From the NCBI RefSeq assembly GCF_902506535.1, contig NZ_LR733827.1, positions 1,780,309 through 1,844,308 on the forward strand: 64,000 nt of DNA, in the 5' to 3' direction. Each line of letters begins with the position of its first letter. Positions within the stretch are counted from its first letter, which is position 1. The notes under the pieces were generated by a model. It saw only the letters and a program-made list of their open reading frames with translations, was not told where the DNA came from and ran no database searches. The translations under genes and the position numbers were made by a program. Source of the stretch: Pseudomonas sp. 8Z. Its GTDB lineage: Bacteria > Pseudomonadota > Gammaproteobacteria > Pseudomonadales > Pseudomonadaceae. Below are positions 41,764 through 49,669 of this stretch, one piece after another.

Positions 41764-42094
41764 CGCAAGAACCTCAACGGGTCGGGTCACGGAAAGTGCG
41801 GCAGTCTAGGCCCGCAGACGCCTCCCGCATGCTCGACCAAGGTCGCATTGATGGCTCTAGGGCGGGCCTTTCGTCGGATTTTTCGCCGCCCGCACCAAAG
41901 CCAAGCACCTGCATGACTTTGGTGCGCGGCAAGAGAGCAGCGCGCCGGTACTCTCCCCAATCCATGCGTTTGAGCGCGACTGGCACCGGACTTGCTGCCC
42001 GAAGTCATTCGGCTCGGACATCTGATGGCACCTCGGGCCTCATCGATAAACAGATGCCAGGCCGCCACTGACGGCGCCTGGATGGGAGATTGGG
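41764..42094. other. Intergenic spacer with a 10-bp perfect inverted repeat
   Basis: This 331-bp spacer lies between divergent genes. The arms CGCACCAAAG (41891-41900) and CTTTGGTGCG (41917-41926) flank a 16-bp centre. No T run follows, so it is more likely an operator or a stem of a leader than a terminator. The right-hand gene has GGGAGATTGGG just before its ATG. Confidence 0.6.
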
Positions 42095-42955
42095 ATGCGA
42101 CCGGAAGTCGTTCTGCTACTGGGCGCCAGTTTCTGGGGCCTAGGCTGGATACCCCTGGAACACCTGGCCGCACAGGGCCTGTCCGGCATGCCCGTGGTGG
42201 TCTACACCTACAGCCTGCTGTGCCTGCTCGCCATGCCGGTATTGCTGATCCAGCGGCACGCCTGGTGGCCGCAGCGCCGCGCCCTGGCCGTGGTCTGCCT
42301 GTGTGGCGGCTGGGCAACCGCCGGGCTGGTTGGAGCGCTGTCCGAAGGCGACGTGGTGCGCGCCATGCTGCTGTTTTACCTGGCACCGGTCTGGAGCCTG
42401 CTGGGCAGCCGTCTGCTGCTCGGCGAACAGCTCACTGCCAGCCGTATCGGTGCCGTGCTGCTGGCCATGTTCGGTATCGCCCTGACCCTGGGCATCGATG
42501 CCGATACCTTCCGTCCGTTGCAGGGGAGCGACTGGCTGGCGCTGTCGGCGGGCATCGCCTTCGCTGCCAACAACCTAGCCACCCGCTCAGCAGAGCAGGT
42601 GCCGCTGGCCAGCAAGGCGCTCGCCGCCTTCATCGGCGCAGCAATTACCGGCGGGCTGTTCTGTCTGCTGCAGAAGATCGCCTTGCCTGCGGTGGCGCCA
42701 GGGCAATGGCTGCAACTGGGCCTGTTCGGGCTGTTCTGGCTCACTGCCATGAGCGCCGCGCAATATGGCTTCAGCCACGTCGACGCCAGCCGTGCAGCCG
42801 TGCTGGTGCTGGTCGAGCTGGTGGTCGCCGTGCTCACTGCGGCTGCCTTTGGCGAGCGTCAACTCGGCCCAGGGGAGTGGTTCGGCGGCGCTCTGGTACT
42901 GACCGCTGCGCTGCTCGCAGAGCGGCCATCGCGCCCTCGCTCGGCGTTGGCCTGA
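42095..42955 (+). CDS. EamA/DMT family transporter
   Basis: The 286-residue protein has about ten membrane helices in two related halves: LLGASFWGLGWIPLEHLAAQ opens the first EamA repeat, WLALSAGIAFAANNLATRSA the second. DMT transporters move metabolites in or out, often exporting amino acids or nucleotides. The substrate is unknown. The ATG has GGGAG a few bases upstream. It is divergent from the CoA-transferase gene and its end nearly meets the next gene, which is on the other strand. Confidence 0.88.
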   Translation: MRPEVVLLLGASFWGLGWIPLEHLAAQGLSGMPVVVYTYSLLCLLAMPVLLIQRHAWWPQRRALAVVCLCGGWATAGLVGALSEGDVVRAMLLFYLAPVWSLLGSRLLLGEQLTASRIGAVLLAMFGIALTLGIDADTFRPLQGSDWLALSAGIAFAANNLATRSAEQVPLASKALAAFIGAAITGGLFCLLQKIALPAVAPGQWLQLGLFGLFWLTAMSAAQYGFSHVDASRAAVLVLVELVVAVLTAAAFGERQLGPGEWFGGALVLTAALLAERPSRPRSALA

Positions 42956-42975
42956 AGCAACAGATTGGCGAGGCC

Positions 42976-44316
42976 TCAGTCGAGCTTGAGCACCTTGGCC
43001 AGCACCACCTTCGGCCCCTTCATCTTCTTGACGATGATGCGCAGGCCGTCGGTCTCCAACACCTCTTCTTCCTCGGGCATGCGCTTGAGGCTGTCGTAGA
43101 TCAGCCCGGCGAGGGTCTCGGCCTCGATGTGGTCGAGGTCGACACTGAGCAGGCGCTCGATCTTCGCCAGTGGCGTATCACCACGCACCAGCAGCTTGCC
43201 CGGCTGATAGGCGAGGATGCCGCGCTCGGCCTTGCGGTGTTCGTCCTGGATGTCGCCAACCAGGGCTTCGAGCACGTCCTCCATGGTCAGGTAACCGATC
43301 ACCTTACCATCGGCCTCCTCGACCAGGGCGAAATGCGCGCCGCCCTGGCGGAAGCGTTCGAGTAGTTGCGACAGCGGCAGGTGGCGGCTGACCCGCTCCA
43401 GCGGGTGCATCAGTTCGCCCAGCTTGAGCGCCGAGGGCAACATCTCCAGCAGCGACAATTGCAGCAACAGATCCTTGATGTGCAGCACGCCGACGAACTC
43501 GCCCTTGCTCTCGTCGAAGATCGGGTAGCGGCTGTACTTGTGCCGACGGAAGGTGGTGAACACCTGATCGAGGCTGGCGTGGAGTTCGAGGAAGACCAGG
43601 TCTTCGCGCGAGTTGGCCCAGTCCACCACCTCCAGCTCGCCCAGTTCCACGGCCGAAGCCAGCACGCGCAAATCCTGATCGTTGTCGGCGCTGGCGCGGC
43701 TGGAATGCAGAATCAGCTTCAGTTCGTCACGGCTGTAATGGTGTTCGTGGTGCGGCCCCGGCTCGCCTTGCCCGGCAACGCGCAAAATGGCGTTGGCGCT
43801 GGCATTGAGCACGAAGATCGCCGGGTACATCAGCCAGTAGAAGGCGTACAACGGCGCCGCCGTCCACAGCGAGAGCATCTCCGGCTTGCGGATCGCCCAG
43901 GACTTGGGCGCCAGCTCACCGATGACGATGTGCAGGTAGGAAATGATCGCGAACGCGGTGAAGAAAGCGATGCCGTGCACCAGTTGTGGCGATTCGATGC
44001 CCAGCGCGCCGAGCAGCGGTGTGAGCAACTCGGCGAAGGCTGGCTCGCCAACCCAACCAAGCCCCAGCGAGGCCAGGGTGATGCCCAGTTGGCAAGCCGA
44101 GAGGTAGGCATCCATCTGGTTGTGCACGGTGCGCAGGATGCGCCCGCGCCAGCCGTGGGCCTCAGCCAGGCTGTCGACCTTGGTGGCACGCAGACGGACG
44201 ATGGCGAACTCGGCGGCGACGAAGAAGCCGTTGAGCAGAACCAGGAACAGGGCGAACAGCATGAGGCCAAAGTCGGCCAGGTATGTGGAGGCGGAGAGAC
44301 TCGTGGAGGGGTCCAT
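42976..44316 (-). CDS. CNNM/CorC-type transporter (hemolysin C-like)
   Basis: The 446-residue protein has a DUF21/CNNM membrane domain (about 1-200, four helices, with NGFFVAAEFAIVRLRATKVD), a pair of CBS domains (about 215-345) and a C-terminal CorC_HlyC domain (about 355-440, with ETLAGLIYDSLKRMPEEEE). These proteins are linked to magnesium and cobalt efflux or resistance, and older annotations call them hemolysins. It lies 62 bases past the phoR stop codon on the same strand and may be cotranscribed. Confidence 0.92.
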   Translation of the reverse strand: MDPSTSLSASTYLADFGLMLFALFLVLLNGFFVAAEFAIVRLRATKVDSLAEAHGWRGRILRTVHNQMDAYLSACQLGITLASLGLGWVGEPAFAELLTPLLGALGIESPQLVHGIAFFTAFAIISYLHIVIGELAPKSWAIRKPEMLSLWTAAPLYAFYWLMYPAIFVLNASANAILRVAGQGEPGPHHEHHYSRDELKLILHSSRASADNDQDLRVLASAVELGELEVVDWANSREDLVFLELHASLDQVFTTFRRHKYSRYPIFDESKGEFVGVLHIKDLLLQLSLLEMLPSALKLGELMHPLERVSRHLPLSQLLERFRQGGAHFALVEEADGKVIGYLTMEDVLEALVGDIQDEHRKAERGILAYQPGKLLVRGDTPLAKIERLLSVDLDHIEAETLAGLIYDSLKRMPEEEEVLETDGLRIIVKKMKGPKVVLAKVLKLD

Positions 44317-44378
44317 GGATATCGGGCTTGGCCAATGATCGGCCTAGGTTGGGGGCAGTGCGCAGCGATTGCAAGCCA

Positions 44379-45686
44379 TCAAAGGCTGCGCCGTATCATC
44401 TGCGCCGGGGCGAACTGGCAAGTAAAGGTGCTGCCGCGGCCCACCACACTGCTGATTTCGAGATGGCCGCGATGACGCAACAGCACATGCTTAACGATCG
44501 CCAAGCCAAGACCGGTGCCACCCGTGGTACTGGCACGGCTGGAATCGACGCGGTAGAAGCGCTCGGTCAGACGCGGCAGATGTTTGGCTTCGATACCCAT
44601 GCCGGAGTCTTGCACTGACAGGTGCGCGCCCCGCTCATCACTCCACCAGCGAATACGGATCTCGCCGTCTGCTGGGGTGTATTTCACGGCGTTGAACACC
44701 AGATTGGAGAAGGCGCTGCGCAGCTCTGCCTCACTGCCCTTGAGCTTCAGGTGAGGGTCGGCCTCCAGACTGATGCGGTGATGGCGGTCGGCCGAAAGCG
44801 CCTGGGCGTCGTTCTTGATCGACAGCAGCAAGAGGTCAACCGCTACCGGCTGATTGCCCGAGGGGTAGTCGGTAGCCTCCAGCTTGGCCAACAGTAAGAG
44901 ATCATTGAGCAGGGTCTGCATGCGTGCGCCCTGCTGCTGCATCTGCTGTAGAGCGCGCAGCCAGCGCGGATTGATCGCGTCGACATTGTCCAGAAGGGTT
45001 TCCAGATAACCGGCGATAACCGTCAGCGGCGTACGCAACTCGTGGGATACATTGGCCACGAAATCCTTACGCATTTGCTCCAACTGATGCAGCCGGGTGA
45101 TGTCACGCACCAGCAGCAGGTGCTCACGGTTACCGTACTGGGTGATGTGAATTTGCAGGTAGCGCCGGTCATTGACCGGCGACGGAATTTCCAGCGAATC
45201 GGCATAATTGCCGCGCTCGAAGTACTCTTTAAAGCGTGGATCGCGCACCAGGTTGGCCAACGGCTGACCACTATCCTGTGGTGTTTTCAGGCCCAGCAGG
45301 GTTTCCGCAGCCAGGTTCCACCACTCCAGATTGCCCTGGCTATCGAGCATCACCACGGCGTCCTTGAGCGCGGCGGTGGACTCCTGCACACGGTCGATCA
45401 CCGCCTGCAGACGACCGCGCGCCTTCTGGTTGCGCCGTTGCAGGTGGTAAATGCTGTCGAACACCTCACCCCACAGGCCATAGCCATCAGGCGGCGGCTC
45501 GTCCGGGCGGTGCTCACGCAGCCATTTGTGCAAGCGCAACAGTTGGCTCAGCGTCCAGGCAAGGTGGATCCCCAGACCGATAGCCAGCACCCAGGCGTAT
45601 TGGTCGGTAAGAAAACCGAGCAACAGGCAGGCGCCGATCAGCAGCAACAGACGGCGCACCACGGCGCCACGCCAGTCTTGGTTCAC
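44379..45686 (-). CDS. phoR: Phosphate regulon sensor histidine kinase PhoR
   Basis: The 435-residue protein has an N-terminal double membrane segment (about 10-48), a PAS domain (about 95-200), the HisKA motif with His at about residue 214 (VSHELRTPLTVIAGYLE), and HATPase motifs GTGLGLAIVKHV. It phosphorylates PhoB under phosphate limitation through signals from the Pst transporter. It starts at GTG 45686, 51 bases past the phoB stop codon, in the same operon. The next gene on this strand encodes a CorC-like protein. Confidence 0.96.
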   Translation of the reverse strand: MNQDWRGAVVRRLLLLIGACLLLGFLTDQYAWVLAIGLGIHLAWTLSQLLRLHKWLREHRPDEPPPDGYGLWGEVFDSIYHLQRRNQKARGRLQAVIDRVQESTAALKDAVVMLDSQGNLEWWNLAAETLLGLKTPQDSGQPLANLVRDPRFKEYFERGNYADSLEIPSPVNDRRYLQIHITQYGNREHLLLVRDITRLHQLEQMRKDFVANVSHELRTPLTVIAGYLETLLDNVDAINPRWLRALQQMQQQGARMQTLLNDLLLLAKLEATDYPSGNQPVAVDLLLLSIKNDAQALSADRHHRISLEADPHLKLKGSEAELRSAFSNLVFNAVKYTPADGEIRIRWWSDERGAHLSVQDSGMGIEAKHLPRLTERFYRVDSSRASTTGGTGLGLAIVKHVLLRHRGHLEISSVVGRGSTFTCQFAPAQMIRRSL

Positions 45687-45737
45687 GATGCGGCGCTTCC
45701 TTGTCGTACGGCAGGCATAAAAGATGTGGGCGGGCGA

Positions 45738-46427
45738 TCAACCCTTGGTGGAGAAACGATAGCCGGTGCCACGCACGGTTTGCACCAGGTTTTCGTAAGC
45801 CTCGCCGAGCGCCTTGCGCAGGCGGCGGATGTGCACGTCGACGGTACGTTCCTCGACGTAGACGTTGCCACCCCAGACCTGATCGAGCAACTGGCCACGG
45901 GTGTAGGCACGCTCCTGATGAGTCATGAAGAACTGCAGTAGGCGGTATTCGGTCGGGCCCATTTCAGCCGGTTTACCATCGATGGTGACGCGATGGCTGA
46001 TGGGATCGAGCAGCAGGCCACCGACTTCGATCGGCGTCTCGCTGTCGCTGGGACCCGCGCGGCGCAATACGGCCTTGAGACGGGCGACCAACTCACGCGG
46101 CGAAAACGGCTTGGTGATGTAGTCGTCGGCGCCGACTTCCAGGCCCTGGATCTTGTTGTCCTCTTCACCCTTGGCGGTAAGCATGATGATCGGGATATCA
46201 CCGGTCAGCTCGTCGCGCTTGAGCCGACGCGCCAGCTCGATGCCGCTGGTGCCGGGCAGCATCCAGTCGAGCAGGATCAGATCGGGCTTGCGGTCGACGA
46301 TGACGGCATGAGCCTGCTGGGCGTTCTCCGCCTCTAGGCACTCGTAGCCGGCCATTTCCAGGGCCACCGCGATCATCTCGCGGATCGGTGCTTCGTCATC
46401 GACGATCAGGATGTTCTTGCCAACCAT
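45738..46427 (-). CDS. phoB: Phosphate regulon response regulator PhoB
   Basis: The 229-residue OmpR/PhoB-type regulator has a receiver domain (phosphorylated Asp54 in LILLDWMLPG, Lys in IIMLTAKGEED) and a winged-helix DNA-binding domain (about 130-228, with RAYTRGQLLDQVWGG and ERTVDVHIRRLRKAL). It activates phosphate-starvation genes that carry Pho boxes. Its own promoter has such a box (46482-46499), as in E. coli. phoR follows in the same operon. Confidence 0.97.
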   Translation of the reverse strand: MVGKNILIVDDEAPIREMIAVALEMAGYECLEAENAQQAHAVIVDRKPDLILLDWMLPGTSGIELARRLKRDELTGDIPIIMLTAKGEEDNKIQGLEVGADDYITKPFSPRELVARLKAVLRRAGPSDSETPIEVGGLLLDPISHRVTIDGKPAEMGPTEYRLLQFFMTHQERAYTRGQLLDQVWGGNVYVEERTVDVHIRRLRKALGEAYENLVQTVRGTGYRFSTKG

Positions 46428-46481
46428 GGGGCCTTAGCCTCTATACGTTCATCTGTCTGCGCCGCATTAGATAACGAAATT

Positions 46482-46499
46482 ATTGCAGCGATGTGACAG
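46482..46499 (-). promoter_or_regulatory. Pho box upstream of phoB
   Basis: The minus strand reads CTGTCAC-ATCG-CTGCAAT, two direct seven-base repeats with a four-base gap, against the CTGTCAT-N4-CTGTCAT consensus (about 11 of 14 positions match). It ends 55 bases before the phoB start codon, where an activator site should be. It implies positive autoregulation. Confidence 0.7.
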
Positions 46500-46540
46500 C
46501 GCAGTGGTACCGCCAAACCTCTGGCGCAACTCAGGGGCTC

Positions 46541-47434
46541 TCAGCGCAGGGCATAGTCGAGCGCGATCCCCAGGAAAATCGCCAGCCCTGCCCAATGGTT
46601 GTGCAAGAACGCCTGGAAGCACACCAGCGGCTCACGGCGGCGGGTCTTGATAAATTCCCAGACGAAACAACCCACGGCGCCGAGCAGGCCAAGCTGGAAC
46701 CACAGACCCAGCTCGAAGCGCGCACCGGCCAGCAGCAGGCAGAGCAGCGCCAGGCCCTGCAGGGTAGCGATGATCAGGCGGTCGGCGTCGCCGAACAGGA
46801 TGGCGGTGGATTTCACCCCGATCTTCAGGTCGTCCTCGCGGTCGGCCATGGCGTAGTAGGTGTCGTAGGCCACCGTCCACAGCAGGTTGGCGATGTACAG
46901 CAGCCAAGCCTCGGGCGGCGGCAGCTCGCCAGTCACGGCGCTGAAGGCCATCGGCATACCCCAGGAGAAGGCCGCGCCGAGCACCACCTGTGGATAAAAG
47001 GTGTAGCGCTTCATGAAGGGATAGCAGGCGGCCAGGGCCAGGCCGCCGAACGACAGCCAGATGGTGGTGGCATTGGTGAACAGCACCAGCACGAAACTCA
47101 GCGCCACCAGCACAGCAAACAGCACCAGCGCCTCGCGCGGCTTGACCTTGCCGCTGGCCAGCGGGCGAGCCTTGGTGCGGCTGACATGGCCGTCGAAATT
47201 GCGGTCGGCGTAGTCATTGATCACGCAGCCGGCGGCGCGCATGAGGATGACCCCGGCGACGAAGATGAACAGGTTCTTCGCGCTCGGCACGCCCCCTGCT
47301 GCCACCCACAACGCCCACAGTGTCGGCCACAGCAGCAGGTAGATGCCGATGGGCTTTTCCAGGCGCATCAACTGGATGAAGTCCCAGGCGCGTGGGTGCA
47401 GGCGGGTAGTCGATTGCAGCAGGCGGGTGTACAT
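46541..47434 (-). CDS. ubiA: 4-hydroxybenzoate octaprenyltransferase
   Basis: The 297-residue membrane enzyme prenylates 4-hydroxybenzoate in ubiquinone synthesis. Both Asp-rich metal/diphosphate-binding motifs are present: NDYADRNFDGHVSRTKARPL and the second AMADREDDLKIGVKSTA. About eight hydrophobic segments follow the UbiA pattern. It lies downstream of ubiC on the same strand, with a 212-bp gap containing a palindromic repeat. phoB follows downstream but has its own promoter. Confidence 0.97.
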   Translation of the reverse strand: MYTRLLQSTTRLHPRAWDFIQLMRLEKPIGIYLLLWPTLWALWVAAGGVPSAKNLFIFVAGVILMRAAGCVINDYADRNFDGHVSRTKARPLASGKVKPREALVLFAVLVALSFVLVLFTNATTIWLSFGGLALAACYPFMKRYTFYPQVVLGAAFSWGMPMAFSAVTGELPPPEAWLLYIANLLWTVAYDTYYAMADREDDLKIGVKSTAILFGDADRLIIATLQGLALLCLLLAGARFELGLWFQLGLLGAVGCFVWEFIKTRRREPLVCFQAFLHNHWAGLAIFLGIALDYALR

Positions 47435-47482
47435 CGCGGCGTCTCCGTGCAGATTGCGCGGATTATACGGGGCTTACCGCCG

Positions 47483-47513
47483 TAGGGTGGATGGCGCTTT
47501 ATCCATCCACCCT
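47483..47513. repeat. Short palindromic repeat between ubiC and ubiA
   Basis: AGGGTGGATGG and CCATCCACCCT form an 11-bp perfect stem with an eight- or nine-base loop. The sequence resembles short intergenic repeats of the AGGGTGGGC type found elsewhere in the window (12323, 48316). Confidence 0.75.
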
Positions 47514-47646
47514 TACAGCAAGCGCTTCAACGCGTAGGGCGTACTCGGCTTTGGCTTCCTGCGTCGCTCTACCTCCTGCGCATCCATGCAGTCAGCGCGA
47601 AGCAGTACGCCATGGCCCAACAGGCAGCCGGTATAACCTGCGCAGC

Positions 47647-48198
47647 CTACGCCTCGATACCCGCCGCCCGCCAAAAGTCCGGCAGGAACACCTCGGCCAC
47701 CAGCACCCCCAACGCGCCCCGACTGAAGCAGGAACGCCGTGCCCACAAGCGCTCTTCGCGCACAGCATCCGGCAGCCAGGCGGCGGGATAACGGCAAGCC
47801 TGCAGTTCGCCCCGGTCGAAAGCGCGATCACTGAACAGTAGCTCGCCGAGCGAACGGCTGCCCAGCTCGGCCAGGTTCAACCCGGAACCCTCCAGGGCGC
47901 TACGGGCGGCGACGCTACGGGCGAATACCCAGCGCTGTTCATGGCCACGCAGGTACACCTCGCGCACCCAACCCTGGCTGCCATCGGCCACACCAAGCGC
48001 GGCACATTCATCGAGGCGCAGACGTTGCCAGCCCTCGTCCAGCGGCAGCACGGAAAAGCCATTCTGGGACAGGGTCGTTAGGCGTCGGGTCAGCGAATCT
48101 TCATTGAATAACCACTCGCGCACAGCGGTGCTCGACTGCGGATGCAACTGAGCCTGGGTCAACCAACGGGGCGGATGAGCGAGGGCGGCGTGAGGCAC
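47647..48198 (-). CDS. ubiC: Chorismate lyase
   Basis: The 183-residue protein converts chorismate to 4-hydroxybenzoate and pyruvate, the first committed step of ubiquinone synthesis. The stretches REVYLRGHEQRWVFARSVA and LNLAELGSRSLGELLF, then RSCFSRGALGVLVAEVFLPDFW at the C-terminus, are typical UbiC features. The frame begins with GTG at 48198 without a clear ribosome-binding site. The product feeds UbiA, encoded downstream. The upstream side is the repeat-rich edge of the flagellar cluster. Confidence 0.93.
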   Translation of the reverse strand: MPHAALAHPPRWLTQAQLHPQSSTAVREWLFNEDSLTRRLTTLSQNGFSVLPLDEGWQRLRLDECAALGVADGSQGWVREVYLRGHEQRWVFARSVAARSALEGSGLNLAELGSRSLGELLFSDRAFDRGELQACRYPAAWLPDAVREERLWARRSCFSRGALGVLVAEVFLPDFWRAAGIEA

Positions 48199-48315
48199 GA
48201 AGAGAAATCACCACAGAGCGAAAGCGCGCGAGTCTAGCACGGCGCGGCAGGCGCTTTGAGACCGGGACATGAGCGTCAGGGGCGTTGCGTGGGCCGGGCT
48301 AAGATCCGGTTCCGC

Positions 48316-48370
48316 GTGGGCTAAAGCCCACCCTACAAGGCTGAGGCCGGTAGGGTGGGCTTCAGCCCAC
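48316..48370. repeat. Pair of inverted copies of the dispersed palindromic repeat
   Basis: A copy identical to the one at 12323-12343 is at 48316-48336, and an inverted copy with one mismatch at 48350-48370, so the pair also forms a long hairpin. It lies between flgN and ubiC, at the left edge of the flagellar cluster, and could end flgN transcription. Confidence 0.85.
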
Positions 48371-48442
48371 CCATGATGTCCAGTCCACCAAAGGCATTCA
48401 GCTTGGACTCATGCAGATCGCCGCCCCTAAAGGCCAAACCAC

Positions 48443-48889
48443 TCAATACGGCTGCGGCGAATAAAGCTGCCCGGCACCTGGCTCGCCGAGCAGTTGTTCG
48501 AGAATCTCGTTATGCATCGCCAGCAACTTGCCATTGCGCTCGTTAAGGCGCTTGCACTGTCCGGCCAGTTGGCCGAGTTGCTGCCAGGTCAGTTCGAGGT
48601 TGTTGCGCTGCGTCTGCGGATAACGCGCCAGCAGCTTGTGCATACCGCTATGGCCACTGCCCAGGCGCAAGGCCGTGAGCACCTTGCTACGACGCTCGGC
48701 GCGCTGCCGGGCCTGATCGACCAATGGCAGGATCTGCTCGTTGAGCAAGTCGATCTGCTGGCTGTCCCGCTTGAGCAACTGCTGGTAAAGCTCCTGCATG
48801 AAACTACGCAAGGTCAGGTAGTCGGCGCAGTCCTGCTGTAGATCCTGCTCAACGACCTGCAACAACTGTTGCTCACGCGTGGTGGTCAC
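48443..48889 (-). CDS. flgN: Lateral flagellar export chaperone FlgN-like
   Basis: The 148-residue, mostly helical protein follows flgM and has the FlgN pattern: a long N-terminal helix (about 1-60), a charged hinge with RAERRSKVLTALRLG, and a C-terminal helix with NERNGKLLAMHNEILEQLL. FlgN is the export chaperone for the hook-filament junction proteins FlgK and FlgL. It starts with GTG at 48889, overlapping the flgM stop codon as GTGA. FlgK and FlgL are not encoded in the window. Confidence 0.8.
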   Translation of the reverse strand: MTTTREQQLLQVVEQDLQQDCADYLTLRSFMQELYQQLLKRDSQQIDLLNEQILPLVDQARQRAERRSKVLTALRLGSGHSGMHKLLARYPQTQRNNLELTWQQLGQLAGQCKRLNERNGKLLAMHNEILEQLLGEPGAGQLYSPQPY

Positions 48890-49167
48890 GCATCGCTACC
48901 ACTGTGATAGGTCAACATGCTGCCAGCCAGGGCTTGCGGATCACTGACCAACTCGCCACGGGCCAGGGCCGCCTTGAGCGTGGCAACCTTGTCCAGATCG
49001 ACCTCCGGCAGGCTGCGCAGAGCCGACTGCAGCTCATCCAGACGGGGTTCGGTGCTGGCGGCCGGGCGCACGGAACTGGCGCTCGGCTGCGCGCTGACGC
49101 TCTGCACTTGGGCCGGCGCGTCGCTGGGCAGGTTGAGGCTGGGCTTGAGGTGCCGGCTGATTTCCAT
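48886..49167 (-). CDS. flgM: Lateral flagellar anti-sigma factor FlgM-like
   Basis: The 93-residue protein starts MEISRHLKPSLNLP and its C-terminal half, LPEVDLDKVATLKAALARGE followed by LVSDPQALAGSMLTYH, matches the sigma-28-binding segment of FlgM. FlgM holds the flagellar sigma factor until export through the basal body. ATG at 49167 is chosen. A TTG at 49179 is in frame. It lies 76 bases from fliJ and overlaps flgN. Its target sigma-28 is not in the window. Confidence 0.8.
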   Translation of the reverse strand: MEISRHLKPSLNLPSDAPAQVQSVSAQPSASSVRPAASTEPRLDELQSALRSLPEVDLDKVATLKAALARGELVSDPQALAGSMLTYHSGSDA

Positions 49168-49243
49168 GATTGCATCCAACTCGTGGGGTTATGGCCTAAG
49201 AGCGACCGCACAGTGCCTGCACTTAAATACGCGGGTGAAAAAA

Positions 49244-49669
49244 TTACCCGACCTGAGTTCGCCACCAGGCCTGTGCGGCCAGGCCATCCTGAATCTTCTG
49301 CTCCTGACGAGCAAGCTCGTCCTGCCACTGCCCCATCTTGCTATCGAGAAACTGGGTGATGACCTTCTCGCTGCGCATGGCCGCCAGCAGCTCACGCTGA
49401 ATGCGCGCCAGGTTCTCTTCGGCCATCGCCAGCTCGCGCCGCTGCAGCTCGACCATCTTGTACAGGGTCGCCTTGTAGCGCTGCTGGTTGTCGCGTTGCA
49501 GCGGCGTGGTCATCGGCACGGTGAAGCCGCACAGGCGACTAAGGCCGGCGATGTTGTTGCGATAGCGCTGACACAGGTTCTGCTGATAGGCCACGCGGCC
49601 CAGCATCTGTTGCACCTTGTTGCCGCGCAGACTGGCCAGGCGCCCGAGTACCTCGATCTGCTGTTTCAT
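49244..49669 (-). CDS. fliJ: Lateral flagellar export protein FliJ
   Basis: The 141-residue protein is an all-helical coiled coil as FliJ should be, with RNNIAGLSRLCGF at a hinge and LQRRELAMAEENLARIQREL in the second helix. FliJ couples the FliI ATPase to the export gate through FlhA. It begins at ATG 49669, overlapping the fliI stop codon by four bases (ATGA). Sequence identity is low in this family, so the name relies partly on the position after fliI. Confidence 0.85.
   Translation of the reverse strand: MKQQIEVLGRLASLRGNKVQQMLGRVAYQQNLCQRYRNNIAGLSRLCGFTVPMTTPLQRDNQQRYKATLYKMVELQRRELAMAEENLARIQRELLAAMRSEKVITQFLDSKMGQWQDELARQEQKIQDGLAAQAWWRTQVG

Noticed and set aside
49180..49243. Sigma-28 promoter before flgM
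   Set aside because: The closest sequence, TTTAAGTG followed by CGGTCGCT, is too poor a match to the TAAAGTTT-N11-GCCGATAA consensus.
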